Below are positions 1 to 9,971 of a stretch of DNA of 64,000 nt, in pieces; position 1 is the first letter of the stretch, and each line of letters begins with the position of its first letter. Origin of the DNA: Fonsecaea monophora (Eukaryota; Ascomycota; Eurotiomycetes; Chaetothyriales; Herpotrichiellaceae). Position numbers and translations under genes: made by a program. The stretch covers positions 248,001-312,000 of the forward strand of contig NW_019173952.1 of the NCBI RefSeq assembly GCF_001642475.1, given 5' to 3'. The notes under the pieces are model-generated. The model was given only the letters and a program-made list of their open reading frames with translations, did no database searches and had not been told where the DNA came from.

Positions 1-11
1 GCCAGACTCAC

Positions 12-508
12 TTTTGCATATACTCCCGACCCGCGTTGGCGAAATACTGTGCCGTCAAAGGTGCCTGTTTCTCGATGCCGACTAGTTCCCTCATCTTCGC
101 GGCGAAACGTCCACTGGAACTGGGTCGGTCGCCCCAGACACTCTTCAGGCTTCCAGGCTGCATCTTCTCAAAGCCCACCACCAGGACGCAGTCCACATTG
201 CCGCTCCTCACGAGAGTCCGAGCCAAATAGAGGCCCACGGACCCTGTCGCACAGGCATTGCTCGTATTGATGATGGGGATGGTAGACATGCCAAACTGGT
301 AGAAGACGCGCTGACCCGACGTCGAGTCGCCATACGCGAAACAGGCCACCCCGTGCTGGACGTCGTCATAGTTTATCTGCGCATCCAGCATGGCCTTGAC
401 GCCGGCCTCGTAGCCCATGTCCGGATACTCGCGCAGCCCTCGAGGCTTGATGAATTTCGTCATACCCACTCCAAGCACGTAGGCTTGGTTGTCAGGTGGG
501 TTCGCCAT
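12..508 (-). CDS. SCP2/SCPx-type thiolase, 5' exon only (partial)
   Basis: This is the first coding exon of a thiolase-fold protein of the sterol-carrier-protein-X / lipid-transfer thiolase family, which handles peroxisomal 3-ketoacyl-CoA or acts as an acyl-CoA-binding thiolase-like protein. The protein starts MANPPDNQAYVLGVGMTKF, the usual family opening. The expected nucleophile cysteine lies in the NACATGS motif, and VLVVGFEKM follows as in other members. Upstream in-frame methionines exist, but the family alignment favours the start chosen here. The exon ends at a good donor (GTGAGT, read on the minus strand at 11-6), so the rest of the gene lies beyond the window. The C-terminal catalytic residues cannot be checked, so a pseudo-enzyme is not excluded. 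Confidence 0.88.
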
Positions 509-1922
509 TGTTGATGCTGGAGAAAGTAAAGCCTGAAAACCTTTGCTGCAAAAGACACAAAACTTGAAAATGACGTGGAAGGAGGAATCTAGCACCTCAC
601 CTCAAAACCGTGTAGTTTACGAGGAATTTGTTTTCTCAAAGATAAAACGAGCAAACCACCTGATCGTTGGGTGGTTACATGTTGGCCGAGGTAGACGAGG
701 CTTCTCGGAGTGAGACGACTTCAGTGTGGGAGCCTCGCCTGAGTTCCGGCACAGCTTTGTCGGCACTTTCTGGCCCGATCGCCGTCAAAACGGTGGCAGT
801 CCTACAAGCTGCTGTGCATCAATCAGCCTTCAATAACAATCCAGTAAGCTGGAGGTGGTAGCATCACTTTCTCGAGAGTAGAAGAGGGCGGGGGTAGCGG
901 AACGGGAGATAAAAGAGACATGACTATAAGCCTGTCGTCCTTCTCACTGCTACCGAGATAGGATCATTCGGTGGAACACTGATTAAGTACTGATCGCACA
1001 GAGTGAAGTCCAATCTACTTTCTGTCTCTTCTCCCCGCTAGGTGGAAGACCTTGTTCAGTACAGACTCTTCCAGCATCACCATGGCCGAGAGCTTTTCGT
1101 TCTAGGTATACACGAGTAAAACATCAGGAGAAGTCAGTCCCCAATCTCATGCCATGGTCGCACCCGATGTGAGCCACAATGAGGCGTGCTGGAATCCGGC
1201 ATCCCGGCATTTCGGAGCGGAGCGACCTCTTAGCGAGGCTGACACTCAGTCGCAGTAGTGGAAAGCCCCAGGAAGGTTTGTCTCTCGAAGTTGTAACATC
1301 GACGCCGAGTCCGGCTGCTTTGATACGAAGCACGGTATGGGCGGAACGAAACCTGCCGAAACAGAATCGATGGAACATGGAGTGCACATCTTCTTCGGGA
1401 AGCCGACAGTATTTGATCATGGCATCGGCCTCCGGCCCGAGGAAGAAGAATGCCAACATCAGCCCAGGCAAGTGATGAGGAGTAGAGACTATGAGCCAAT
1501 AGCATTGTCTGCGAGTGAGACTTTGTGGTGGTTGAGACAACTATATTAGCAAAAGTCCAACTATCTCTGGGGTTCTATCCCCCAATTTCTTTTGAGCTGC
1601 TAAGGAGCGTGGCCAGCTATGTATTGTAGAGAAAACATTAAGAGAGTGTCATTGTTTTGTCGTAGTGCATGGGCGACCTGCTCATCCAATCCATCGGAAC
1701 ACTGATTATTCCACATCGCGTGCTCTGAAATCAAGCGGCTCACGCTTGACCATCCCTGCCTAGACATTATGGAAGGGATTTTAGTCTTCATAAAAAGCTC
1801 GACAGATACCGAACAATTTTTCTTTCGAGCGGCCATAAACTTTCAATGTATTGTTTTTTTTTTTTGGATGGGAACTACGTTCCTCGTCCCAAGTTCGGTT
1901 GTCGGGAAGTACAGTCTGTGGC
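509..1922. other. Intergenic; thiolase promoter, no supported gene
   Basis: The part next to the thiolase start must hold its promoter and 5' leader. The remainder has only short overlapping frames without a recognisable domain or start context. A 12-base T run lies at 1854-1865, just past the stop of the tyrosine-rich gene. On that gene's strand it reads as an A run within its likely 3' untranslated region. Confidence 0.5.
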
Positions 1923-3428
1923 TTACCAGCCAGAACCGTAGCTTGATGTGGTGTAGGAGGTGTAGACTGGGTAGCTGGAGGTGCTATACGTGGTCGTGTA
2001 GGCTGGCGTCGTGTAGGTACTGTAGGTCGACGACGTACTGTAGCTCGGAGTCGAGTAGTAGCTCGAGCTGGAGCTGCTGTACGCATAGCTGCTACTGTAG
2101 GTTGGGGTGCAGGAGTAGACCACGCTGCTGGTGGTGTACGTCACGGTGGCGGTGTATGTGTACGTCGAGACGGACGTTGCGGTGTATTTCGACGCACTTG
2201 TCTCGGTCACTGTTGCGTAGACGGTCTTTGTGCTCGTGGTGGTCTCGGGAGCAGGGCAGGTCGAGTAAGTCGTCGAGTAGACCACGGGAACGCTGTACGA
2301 TGAGTAGGCGGGGGCACTGTATGACGAGTAGGTGGATGTAGCGTACGAAGAGTAGACTGGTGAGTACACGGACGTAGTGTATGAGGAGTAGGCAGGTGAA
2401 GTGTATGAAGAGTATGCCGATGAGGTGTACGAGGAGTAGGACGGAGTGTACGAAGAGTAGACAGGCGAAGAGTATGAGGAGTAGGCCGAAGTAGTATACG
2501 ATGAGTAGGCAGGTGAAGTGTATGAGGAGTAGACGGATGTAGTAGTGTATGAGGAGTACACCGGTGAAGTGTACGTCGTCGACGTGGTATACTTGGAGGG
2601 AGATGTGTACGTACTCGTGGAATAGACTGGGGTGGTGTAGGTAGAATATGTCGAGTACGTCGAGGAGCTAGAGTAAGTGACATAGGAAGAGTATTTTGAG
2701 CTGGACGTGTACACCGACGAGTGTGCTGAGCTGGAAGCGTATGGTGACGAGTATACCGAGCTTGATGTGTATACTGGTGAGTATGTCGAGGAGCTGGTAT
2801 AAGAGACATACGAAGAACTGCTCGTGTACGCAGAGTATGTTGAACTCGAGGTGTACACAGGTGAGTATACGGATGAGTATGTTGACGTGCTCGTATACGC
2901 TGGGGAGTAACTGGAGCTGGAAGTGTACTCAGAGTATTTTGAGCTGGTCGTGTACGCTGGAGAGGAGTATGACGAGCTGTATGCGTACACAGGTGAAGAG
3001 CTAGTGTATGCAGACGAGTATGTCGAAGCGCTTGTGTACGCTGGAGATGAGTAGGTTGACGTGGATGTGTACACGGGTGAGTATGCTGAGGAGCTAGTGT
3101 ACGCAGACGAGTATGCCGATGTGCTCGTATATGCGGATGAATAGGCCGATGTGGATGTGTACGCCGGTGAAGAATAGGAGGAAGCGGACGTATAAGCTGG
3201 CGAGTATGCGGAAGTCGACGTGTATGCTGGTGAAGAGTATGCGGAAGCGGAGGTATATGCCGATGAAGAGTACGTGGAAGCTTTGCTGTCTTCCGAGTAG
3301 GCCGTGCTATAGGTCGAAGTGCTGTACTCTTGATAGTCGGTTTTATCTCTCTTCTGCTCATGCGGATGGGGCAGACCCAAGGCAGATCCCGCCAGGACCG
3401 CGAGCAACAGTGAGCACCCAGCCAACAT
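1923..3428 (-). CDS. Secreted tyrosine/serine-rich tandem-repeat protein
   Basis: A 501-residue single-exon protein of unknown family. Residues 1-18 form a typical signal peptide, followed by PHPHEQKR, which ends in a dibasic Kex2-type processing site. From about residue 40 to 400 the protein is almost entirely Tyr, Ser, Thr, Ala and Pro, built from imperfect repeats such as YTSTSAYSSPA early on and SSYTSPAYSSYTTSA later. About one residue in five is tyrosine. The only cysteines after the signal peptide lie in a Thr-rich C-terminal block (TCPAPETTTSTKTVYATVTE), a composition common in fungal wall proteins. There is no hydrophobic tail for a GPI anchor; the chain ends SSYGSGW. The stop TAA overlaps a donor-like GTAAGC, so a spliced C-terminal extension is possible, but I found no convincing downstream exon. 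A wall or matrix structural role, perhaps by tyrosine cross-linking, is inference. Confidence 0.75.
   Translation of the reverse strand: MLAGCSLLLAVLAGSALGLPHPHEQKRDKTDYQEYSTSTYSTAYSEDSKASTYSSSAYTSASAYSSPAYTSTSAYSPAYTSASSYSSPAYTSTSAYSSAYTSTSAYSSAYTSSSAYSPVYTSTSTYSSPAYTSASTYSSAYTSSSPVYAYSSSYSSPAYTTSSKYSEYTSSSSYSPAYTSTSTYSSVYSPVYTSSSTYSAYTSSSSYVSYTSSSTYSPVYTSSSVYSSPYASSSAHSSVYTSSSKYSSYVTYSSSSTYSTYSTYTTPVYSTSTYTSPSKYTTSTTYTSPVYSSYTTTSVYSSYTSPAYSSYTTSAYSSYSSPVYSSYTPSYSSYTSSAYSSYTSPAYSSYTTSVYSPVYSSYATSTYSSYSAPAYSSYSVPVVYSTTYSTCPAPETTTSTKTVYATVTETSASKYTATSVSTYTYTATVTYTTSSVVYSCTPTYSSSYAYSSSSSSYYSTPSYSTSSTYSTYTTPAYTTTYSTSSYPVYTSYTTSSYGSGW
2290..3290. repeat. Imperfect coding tandem repeats (Tyr/Ser modules)
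   Basis: The DNA repeats with a short period, visible on the plus strand as recurrent GAGTA, GTGTA and GCTGG words every 24-36 bases. It encodes the Tyr-Ser-Thr-Ala modules of the secreted protein. The low complexity also keeps other frames open for several hundred codons; those frames are by-products. Confidence 0.8.
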
Positions 3429-5655
3429 TGTGTAGAATCACTGAGAGATTCTCCTCAAGTATACAAGGGAAGTAAAACAATTGGTAGTATTCTGCCGGAA
3501 GACGAGCGAATGTATCGGGTGAGACAGCAACCAGGGAACGTCTTTGATTGATTCTTTGTGGACAGAGCGAAAGATGAGGAATGGGAGTTTCTGGAAACGA
3601 AGGTGACTTATACTGATTCTTCAGGATTGCATTGAAAGGATGTGAGACATTGCTGACCACTCTATGGCCACCCTACAGAGAGGTGGATTGTGGTAGAGTT
3701 CGACTATTTCAGGAAAAGATGGTGTACATGCAGAGGGGCGGTACATGGGAATCATCCACCCTGCAAGAAGTGTTCAATGAGAGGCAAGAGTAGATGTGGA
3801 GAGTGAATAGTCGAGATCTGTATGATTCAAGTAATGGCTACTGCCCAGACAACTATTTTTTTGCCAGGAACTTCAAGGGTCCCCAGCCTTGTCGACATGC
3901 TTGTTCAAATCCATGAGCTTTTACGTATCTGGCCCGAATTGGTCCGTTCCTTGGGGAGTCCTTACCCCTCCTTCCGGAGCAATTCTGTCAGAGGCCGATG
4001 TTGATGCCAATGTTCACGTGGAAAGCTATAGCGACAATATTGATGTTGAGGAGACTGGACACTACCGGGTCGCTCTTGGGTTGTCAATGCGATGCTCGGT
4101 ACTTCCACGTAGAACGGTATTGCAGACTTAGGTATAGTGGCGTTGCCAGTACTTCCTACTTGTAGCTGACTACTATACTTGTAGCATTTTCAGGGTTGTC
4201 CAATTATATCACTGTTTAATACCTATCCAGGCTAGCCTGAGCACATAAATCCATACAGACTGAAATAGGTACGAGTGTGGGGCACTCTTAGCCAGTACTG
4301 GAACTCGTCCAGTGTTCTTTATTTATACGGCATGCTGATATCGGAATATTCCCGGCCTCGGTGAGTTTTGCCCATCATATTATTCCCGACATTTCTATCT
4401 CACACAAATCGTTTGAAGCCTACTTACTTCCGTGTCCTGGATCCGAGGCTTTTTGGCGCACTCTCCAGTCCTGGCATCTGAGAAATGATTCTGTTCCTCC
4501 GACAAGTTCCGCTGACAGGAAGTCCCCATTGCCCCAGTAGCCTTTACCAGAAACGTTAGAAAAGAGGGTTCAGAGGAAATGCAAAGGTATTTACGGTTTT
4601 ATGTTGGCGCAACAGATACCATCAAGTCATATTTAGGTTCTCTTTCAGTAGAAATCCAAAAGCGAACAAGGCCCCTCTCCTGCCCCCAAGAGAAAGTTTT
4701 ACAAGCCATTCAGAGCCAATTCACGCTTTCTACGCTGGTGTATTTGCATCAAGACCCCCTCGATCTTCTTCGAAGGTGAAGATGTCTTGAGCAGCCAGGG
4801 CTACTTACTCCAGCCGTTTCTTTCTCACATGTGAGGGTGTTGTGTCTCAGGTTTGGGGTCTTTTTGTCCCATCGCTATTCGTCATATGTAATGGCCATCA
4901 ATAACTCCGCGAAAATAGCACGGAGTGTTCCCGCGGAAGGAATCTCGCAGTCAAAAGAAGGAACTGGACAGAGAGCACCGCGAGGATGAATACTAACATA
5001 GAAGTCTGCTGGTTCCACAAAGATACAACCCTACATCAGTCGATTAATGGAGCCACAGACACCATCGACGGCGAGCTAGTGCGCAATTAACATACAAAGA
5101 CTGAGACACGGCTCGTGGTTGCTGAAGATATTCCAGTGAAGATCGAATAGCCAAGCCCTTTGCCCCGAGATCTATGGCGACGGTATGTCAGCTCAATGCT
5201 GATGACATGGTTCAGACTGACAGCATGGCCATCATTGGCGTCAGTTGCGAGAATGACATGAAGTCAATGAGAGCTGGCGGATAGAACGGTGGATGCCATG
5301 TTGTGGAGAAGGTAGTTGGTGGCTAGGTACCGAGGATGCATTCCAGTTCTAGTCTCGATTCAAGCCGTCAGCATGAGACAACAAGCGTCAACAGAGGCAC
5401 ATACGTCTTGTCTTCGATGGAGGGGTATTGGAGCACCCCGCGAGTGAGCACGCGAGGTAGCGAGTCTGGGGCAGTGGAGCAGCATAGCCTTGGCAATACC
5501 AAGCCTTGTTGTGACACAACTACTTGTATGACCGTCATATGCTGTCATTCAAGGCTCTCTCACCATCCCCACATTGTGCAGTTTTCTCCAACTCATAAAA
5601 AAAGTTCGAGATTGCGTTGGTGATTGTGTAGTCCACAAAGGACAATATCTTCACC
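3429..5655. other. Gene-poor 2.2 kb between secreted protein and Rrp7
   Basis: No frame longer than about 95 codons and no recognisable domain. The left end must hold the promoter of the tyrosine-rich protein and the right end that of the Rrp7 gene. I could not assemble a spliced gene here by eye. Confidence 0.5.
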
Positions 5656-6570
5656 ATGGGAAGGACTCCCCGCGAGGTAGGCGGCTGTGTCGCTCTGCCT
5701 TTGGAATTGCCTAGAACAACATCTTTCCCCCGAACAGCCACCCACCACCTCTACCTGAAACCTCACGACCCCAAAATCCCCGACGAAGACACACCCAGAT
5801 CTTTGTTCTTGGTCAACGTGCCCGTATGCGCTACCGAAAAGTCCCTGAGACATCTATTCACGACGCAGCTTCAAGGCGGACGCATACAGAAAGTGCACTT
5901 CTCCGAGAATGCTCCAGACGGACAACCCGCCTCCGCAACGAAATCAAGTCGGAAGCGCAAAAGAATGACCGCTGAAGAAATCGAGGCTGGACTGGACACG
6001 TACTCCCTCCCACGCGTGTTCGACAGGGAAATCCACAAGAGTGGCGCGTCTGCGATTGTTGTTTTTGTGGACAAACCTAGCATGGAACTCACGCTCAAAA
6101 GTGCCCAACGAGCCGCAAAGGCGGGCACGCCGATCGCGTGGGAAGACATGGAAGACGCCGGGTTCAACGAGGCGCCACGCCTCGGGCTGCCAAGATACGA
6201 ACACCACAAATCACTACAATACCCCTCGCGCAAGGACCTTCTGCGCTCAGTCAACGCATACATGACTGCCTACGCCCAGCTTGAAGAGTCGCGGTCTCGC
6301 GAAAACGCACGCAAACGCGCAGTCCCCGACGACGATGGCTTCATTACTGTCACACGAGGATCAAGAGGTAGTGCACGGGTGGACGAAGCTAAGGAATCGG
6401 CGGAAAGACACAAAGAGAAAGCCACAGCTTTCGAGGACTTTTATCGCTTCCAGATGCGCGAGAAACGGAAGCAGGAGCAAGAGGAGATGGTGAAGCGGTT
6501 CGAGGAGGACAAAAAGAAAGTCGAGGAGATGAGGGCGAGGAGGGGGAAACTGGAAATCAGCGCAGGCTGA
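5656..6570 (+). CDS. RRP7: Ribosomal RNA processing protein Rrp7
   Basis: A 304-residue intronless protein of the Rrp7/RRP7A family, a nucleolar component of the small-subunit pre-ribosome needed for early pre-18S rRNA cleavage. Residues 40-180 form the RNA-recognition-like N-terminal domain (SLFLVNVP, then SGASAIVVFVD), interrupted by a basic insert (SSRKRKRMTAEE). The family's diagnostic C-terminal region follows: DDDGFITVTR, then AFEDFYRFQMREKRKQE and KRFEEDKKKVEEMRARRGK, a highly charged helix. Length fits the family. The start chosen is the first Met of the frame; the first 30 residues are poorly conserved in character, so a slightly later start is possible. It converges with the HET gene on the opposite strand. 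Confidence 0.9.
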   Translation: MGRTPREVGGCVALPLELPRTTSFPRTATHHLYLKPHDPKIPDEDTPRSLFLVNVPVCATEKSLRHLFTTQLQGGRIQKVHFSENAPDGQPASATKSSRKRKRMTAEEIEAGLDTYSLPRVFDREIHKSGASAIVVFVDKPSMELTLKSAQRAAKAGTPIAWEDMEDAGFNEAPRLGLPRYEHHKSLQYPSRKDLLRSVNAYMTAYAQLEESRSRENARKRAVPDDDGFITVTRGSRGSARVDEAKESAERHKEKATAFEDFYRFQMREKRKQEQEEMVKRFEEDKKKVEEMRARRGKLEISAG

Positions 6571-7021
6571 TCTCTCTGGTGTGGCCGTTATGGTCGCTGA
6601 CGATGCAACAACGTCCCGCTACAAAGCATGGAGCATTCCATGGCTCTGAACAAGTAAGTTCTTACCGCGCTAGCCTCCGGCTCCATCTTGCTCAATGACG
6701 AGGCCGCTGGGGCCAGAGAAGCTTTCTATTTCAGCCGTTGGATTGTCATGCAACCCACGGTGAATTGAACGCAATGCCTAAAACAACCAGCCACCAACAT
6801 ATCATCTCAATTGTTCTGATGTACACTTGATTCTCGCTTTGATGTCCCATCTCTTCCTATGTAAGCTGATGCTGACTATTTCCATTAGAATACTATGTAC
6901 AAATTCCAACAAACATCTTCCGCGATATATCCATATATGTCGGCAACTCCCTTTTATTTACAAGAATGTTTCGATGGGTTGGTTCTGTTTGGGAAAACAG
7001 AAGTTCATGGGACGAGCGGGA
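6571..7021. other. Convergent intergenic region
   Basis: This separates the 3' ends of the Rrp7 and HET-domain genes and should contain both transcript ends. The middle is AT-richer. No gene is seen. Confidence 0.55.
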
Positions 7022-9421
7022 TCAAACCAAGACCGTTTCCAACATGTCCAATTTAAACCGGCGAGGATTGCCGTGCATCAGGCCGTGGACGTATGCCTCG
7101 CCCACCAAACGATGGGTTCTGTCACCCAACCCTTCGCCATCTGCCCTGCCATTGACAGGACGAAGAACGTATGGCACTTTACCACCACCTAGAATCCAAA
7201 CCTCATCACCCACCCGAAGAGACCGCGATCCAGTTCCCAAAAGAGACAAGCCCTTTGTCCGGAACAGCCTTCGCAATTTCCCCGACCCATACCCAATATC
7301 ATGATGCAATTGGGCAAGGTCAAGTGGTGAATATGAATCGCTGGACAACATGTTCTCTACCAATGCGGTCAATCGACCGCGATAGAAAGGGAGATTGTAC
7401 GCAGAGTCTTCCGGCTCGGACGCCAACAGACCGTGCCAATTAGGGTTGGTAAGAGTCGAGATCGGTGTTTGGTGTGGCTGGAAATCGGTGTCATGCGACG
7501 ACCAGGGAGCTAACCGGTGGCGTATCTGCAGATTGAGGATATAGTCAATGAACATGCCTCCACACGCAGACGGAGCCGGATGTTGGCGAGAGTATGTGTT
7601 TGTGGTCAGCGTCCGCCAGAGGACGTCGAGGCGTGAGATAGGGGGCCCTCGGACTGATGGCACACGGTAGGGATTCGGGAGGTGGAAAACTAGATCCACA
7701 ATACTGGCCCATGGCTGGCCAGCATCTGTCGCTTCATGTGGCATGATGGCTTTCTCGGCGATGGTATCAATGTGGAAACCTTGTACTGGCAAAAAGCCAC
7801 GACGCAATGTTGTCTCGTCATCTGGAGGTGTCCATTTCACGTCGCCACAAGCAGACCAGTTGCATTTCCCCCGGAATTCAAGCGGATATGGCGTAAGAGG
7901 TACAGAGTAGTCTGGAACCCAGGTCGGAAGACCTTTGATCTTGGTCAACGATCGATCTTGCACATGGGATAACAAATTCAGATTTTGAGCGGCCCGGATA
8001 AGAGTGCATGCAGCTTCTGTGTATACTTGGCGCACTGGAGTATGATAGTTTGGCTTAATCTCCATGGGTGTGTTCTCTGAGGGTGACTTTGTCGAGTTGG
8101 ACAGACTGAGAAAGGCGTACACCTTATCGCGGGGATCAGTCGCGGCAGTATACCTATGCGTGTCGACCAGCATCCTCAGCGACGGGCCCGCACCTTTGTC
8201 TTTCTGGGAACGCGACTGCAGAACATTCCTTGTACTGTTGAGGTAGACAGGCGCGAGGCTGAATCTGGTATTGCTTGCCAGCAGCTTTCTGTATGCTCCT
8301 GAATTCCGGCTGAGCGCACGAATATGCCGCATCTTCTTGGTCGATAAGTGATGATACCACTTCGTTGCACGGATGAATTCGATCGTCTTGGCCAGTTGCT
8401 CCCATTGTAGCACTCGACTTCCACAGATGACCGTGGCATTTCTCGCAAGTGCCAGCTCCTGGACCACCCAGCATCTCGAAAACCAGGGGCGGTTCATGAA
8501 TGCGATCAGACCAAGCCAGTTCTGATAGCTCAGCGGCTCGATCCCCAGCTCTCGATAGCATGAGCCGGTCTCGTCGTAAAATCCCGTATAAGGAACAGTA
8601 GGCCACGCCTCTCGCGGGACCGCGGCGATTCTTTCCACTACGGTGCACGCGTCCTGGGTAAAGTCGTCCTCTTCACCGAGCCACACAACCACACCTTGGG
8701 CCGCCTTGAAGATGTCCGCCATCAGGTTCACCTGCTGGTTTCGCTCCGCAAGCGAAGCTTGGTGGATGCACAGGGCGTCCACCCAAATGTAGTTGGGCCC
8801 CGCCGCAAGACTGTCCGGTTCCCTAAGATTGCGACCGGCCAGCATGGCGAGGGCATCGTGCAGATTCGCCGTGACGCGTAGATTGCGACCCTCGCACTTG
8901 ACAGGGAAACATGGCGTGTTTTCCGTGATCTTGGTACGAAGTCCTGGGAGACTCGCGGCTTGCGGTCTCGGGCCAGATGGTGTCCCAGTGCTGGTCACAA
9001 GTCCTCCGTGGCCATCCGGATCTAGAAGACGAGGAGCTCTCGCCTGCACGCGCTGGAGGAACGCGAGGCGGCGCCAATTGCTGCTCCGCGACGGGCGAGA
9101 CTCTGGGATCAACGGATAGCCCCATGTGTAAGACAAGGCATGGAACGGAGGGGCATCGTCGACGGAAAACGTGCGCAGTGAGACTCCTATGCTCGCGCCG
9201 CTTTCAGGCGAAGCCGAAGCCGAATGGACCTCGAGTAAGCGGATAGATGTAGGCGAAGGGAGGGGCTGGTACTGGTACGCCCGCGAGTCTGATGCCAGAG
9301 AAGCAAGAAGTTCTCGAGCATTGAATCCCCTGCGAATCCTCATCGAGATTCGTTCGTGGGTAGAACCGCTGTCATCACTCTCTTCGGCGGGTGATTCTGA
9401 AGTGATTGAAAACTCCAACAC
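7022..9421 (-). CDS. Heterokaryon incompatibility (HET) domain protein
   Basis: A 799-residue single-exon protein. The HET signatures appear in order: FHALSYTWG (about residue 93), LRVTANLHDALAML, YIWVDALCIHQASLAERNQQV and a FKAAQGVVVWLGEEDD block. Further family features follow: WFSRCWVVQELALAR, then DPRDKVYAFLSLS near mid-protein, and a C-terminal GDEVWILGGGKVPYVLRPV block ending near YVHGLMHGN. HET proteins trigger vegetative incompatibility cell death between genetically different hyphae or act in related allorecognition. An insert of roughly 70 residues, rich in Arg, Pro and Gly, separates the first and second signatures, longer than usual. No extra N- or C-terminal domain (NACHT, ankyrin, WD40) is visible. 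Which non-self signal it senses cannot be told. Confidence 0.92.
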   Translation of the reverse strand: MLEFSITSESPAEESDDSGSTHERISMRIRRGFNARELLASLASDSRAYQYQPLPSPTSIRLLEVHSASASPESGASIGVSLRTFSVDDAPPFHALSYTWGYPLIPESRPSRSSNWRRLAFLQRVQARAPRLLDPDGHGGLVTSTGTPSGPRPQAASLPGLRTKITENTPCFPVKCEGRNLRVTANLHDALAMLAGRNLREPDSLAAGPNYIWVDALCIHQASLAERNQQVNLMADIFKAAQGVVVWLGEEDDFTQDACTVVERIAAVPREAWPTVPYTGFYDETGSCYRELGIEPLSYQNWLGLIAFMNRPWFSRCWVVQELALARNATVICGSRVLQWEQLAKTIEFIRATKWYHHLSTKKMRHIRALSRNSGAYRKLLASNTRFSLAPVYLNSTRNVLQSRSQKDKGAGPSLRMLVDTHRYTAATDPRDKVYAFLSLSNSTKSPSENTPMEIKPNYHTPVRQVYTEAACTLIRAAQNLNLLSHVQDRSLTKIKGLPTWVPDYSVPLTPYPLEFRGKCNWSACGDVKWTPPDDETTLRRGFLPVQGFHIDTIAEKAIMPHEATDAGQPWASIVDLVFHLPNPYRVPSVRGPPISRLDVLWRTLTTNTYSRQHPAPSACGGMFIDYILNLQIRHRLAPWSSHDTDFQPHQTPISTLTNPNWHGLLASEPEDSAYNLPFYRGRLTALVENMLSSDSYSPLDLAQLHHDIGYGSGKLRRLFRTKGLSLLGTGSRSLRVGDEVWILGGGKVPYVLRPVNGRADGEGLGDRTHRLVGEAYVHGLMHGNPRRFKLDMLETVLV

Positions 9422-9971
9422 TAGTCAGTTCTAAGCGAGCCCAAGTGCCCTCGATGGGGCTTCTCGGTCTCTTTAAATATACATAATTTTCTTTTTTAAT
9501 TTTGAGAAGTTTTCCTAGATCAAAGATATAGAACATCGGCCAAAAGTGTTGGCCTGGCGATGTTGTAGCTCTTAATTCAGAGGCCATAGGCACAAGAGGG
9601 CTGTTACTCAGAACAAGCGTCAACGCCTCCGCTTGATAGATCAGAGAGATGACCATAACAGGAATCGAGCTGCGAGGAGTTGATTCACTTGGTCTTGACC
9701 AAGCGTTAGCATTTCCTGCCAGACGCTCTGTGCTGGACTCTGTGCAGTGACTGTACATGAAGTCTGGCTGCCGTGGAGCAAGAAAACTACTCATACATAT
9801 CTGCTAGAACGAGCGCAAGAACAGACCGAATGCCACAGCCTCAAGAGCATTCTCCACTAACGACCCCCTCTGAAGCAATCCTCACGTCGGAATTCCATCT
9901 TGTGAGCGAGAATGATCTTCTGCGTTTGACAGTCACCGTTTCGAATTTGTCTTGAACCCTCCACATGCCAG
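9422..9971. other. Short intergenic region upstream of the HET gene
   Basis: Holds the HET gene promoter and the 3' end of the next minus-strand gene. A 139-codon frame runs across it but has no recognisable features and overlaps the HET start, so I do not call it. Confidence 0.5.

Noticed and set aside
1124..1540. A 138-codon minus-strand frame
   Set aside because: No domain, poor start context and overlapping frames on both strands of similar length; probably chance.
2207..3361. A 384-codon frame on the minus strand, rich in His, Arg, Thr and Leu, overlapping the tyrosine-rich gene
   Set aside because: It is open only because the repeat DNA lacks stops in more than one frame; it lacks a signal peptide, a domain and a sensible composition.
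9375..9794. A 139-codon minus-strand frame overlapping the HET start
   Set aside because: No domain, and it overlaps the well-supported HET start in a different frame.
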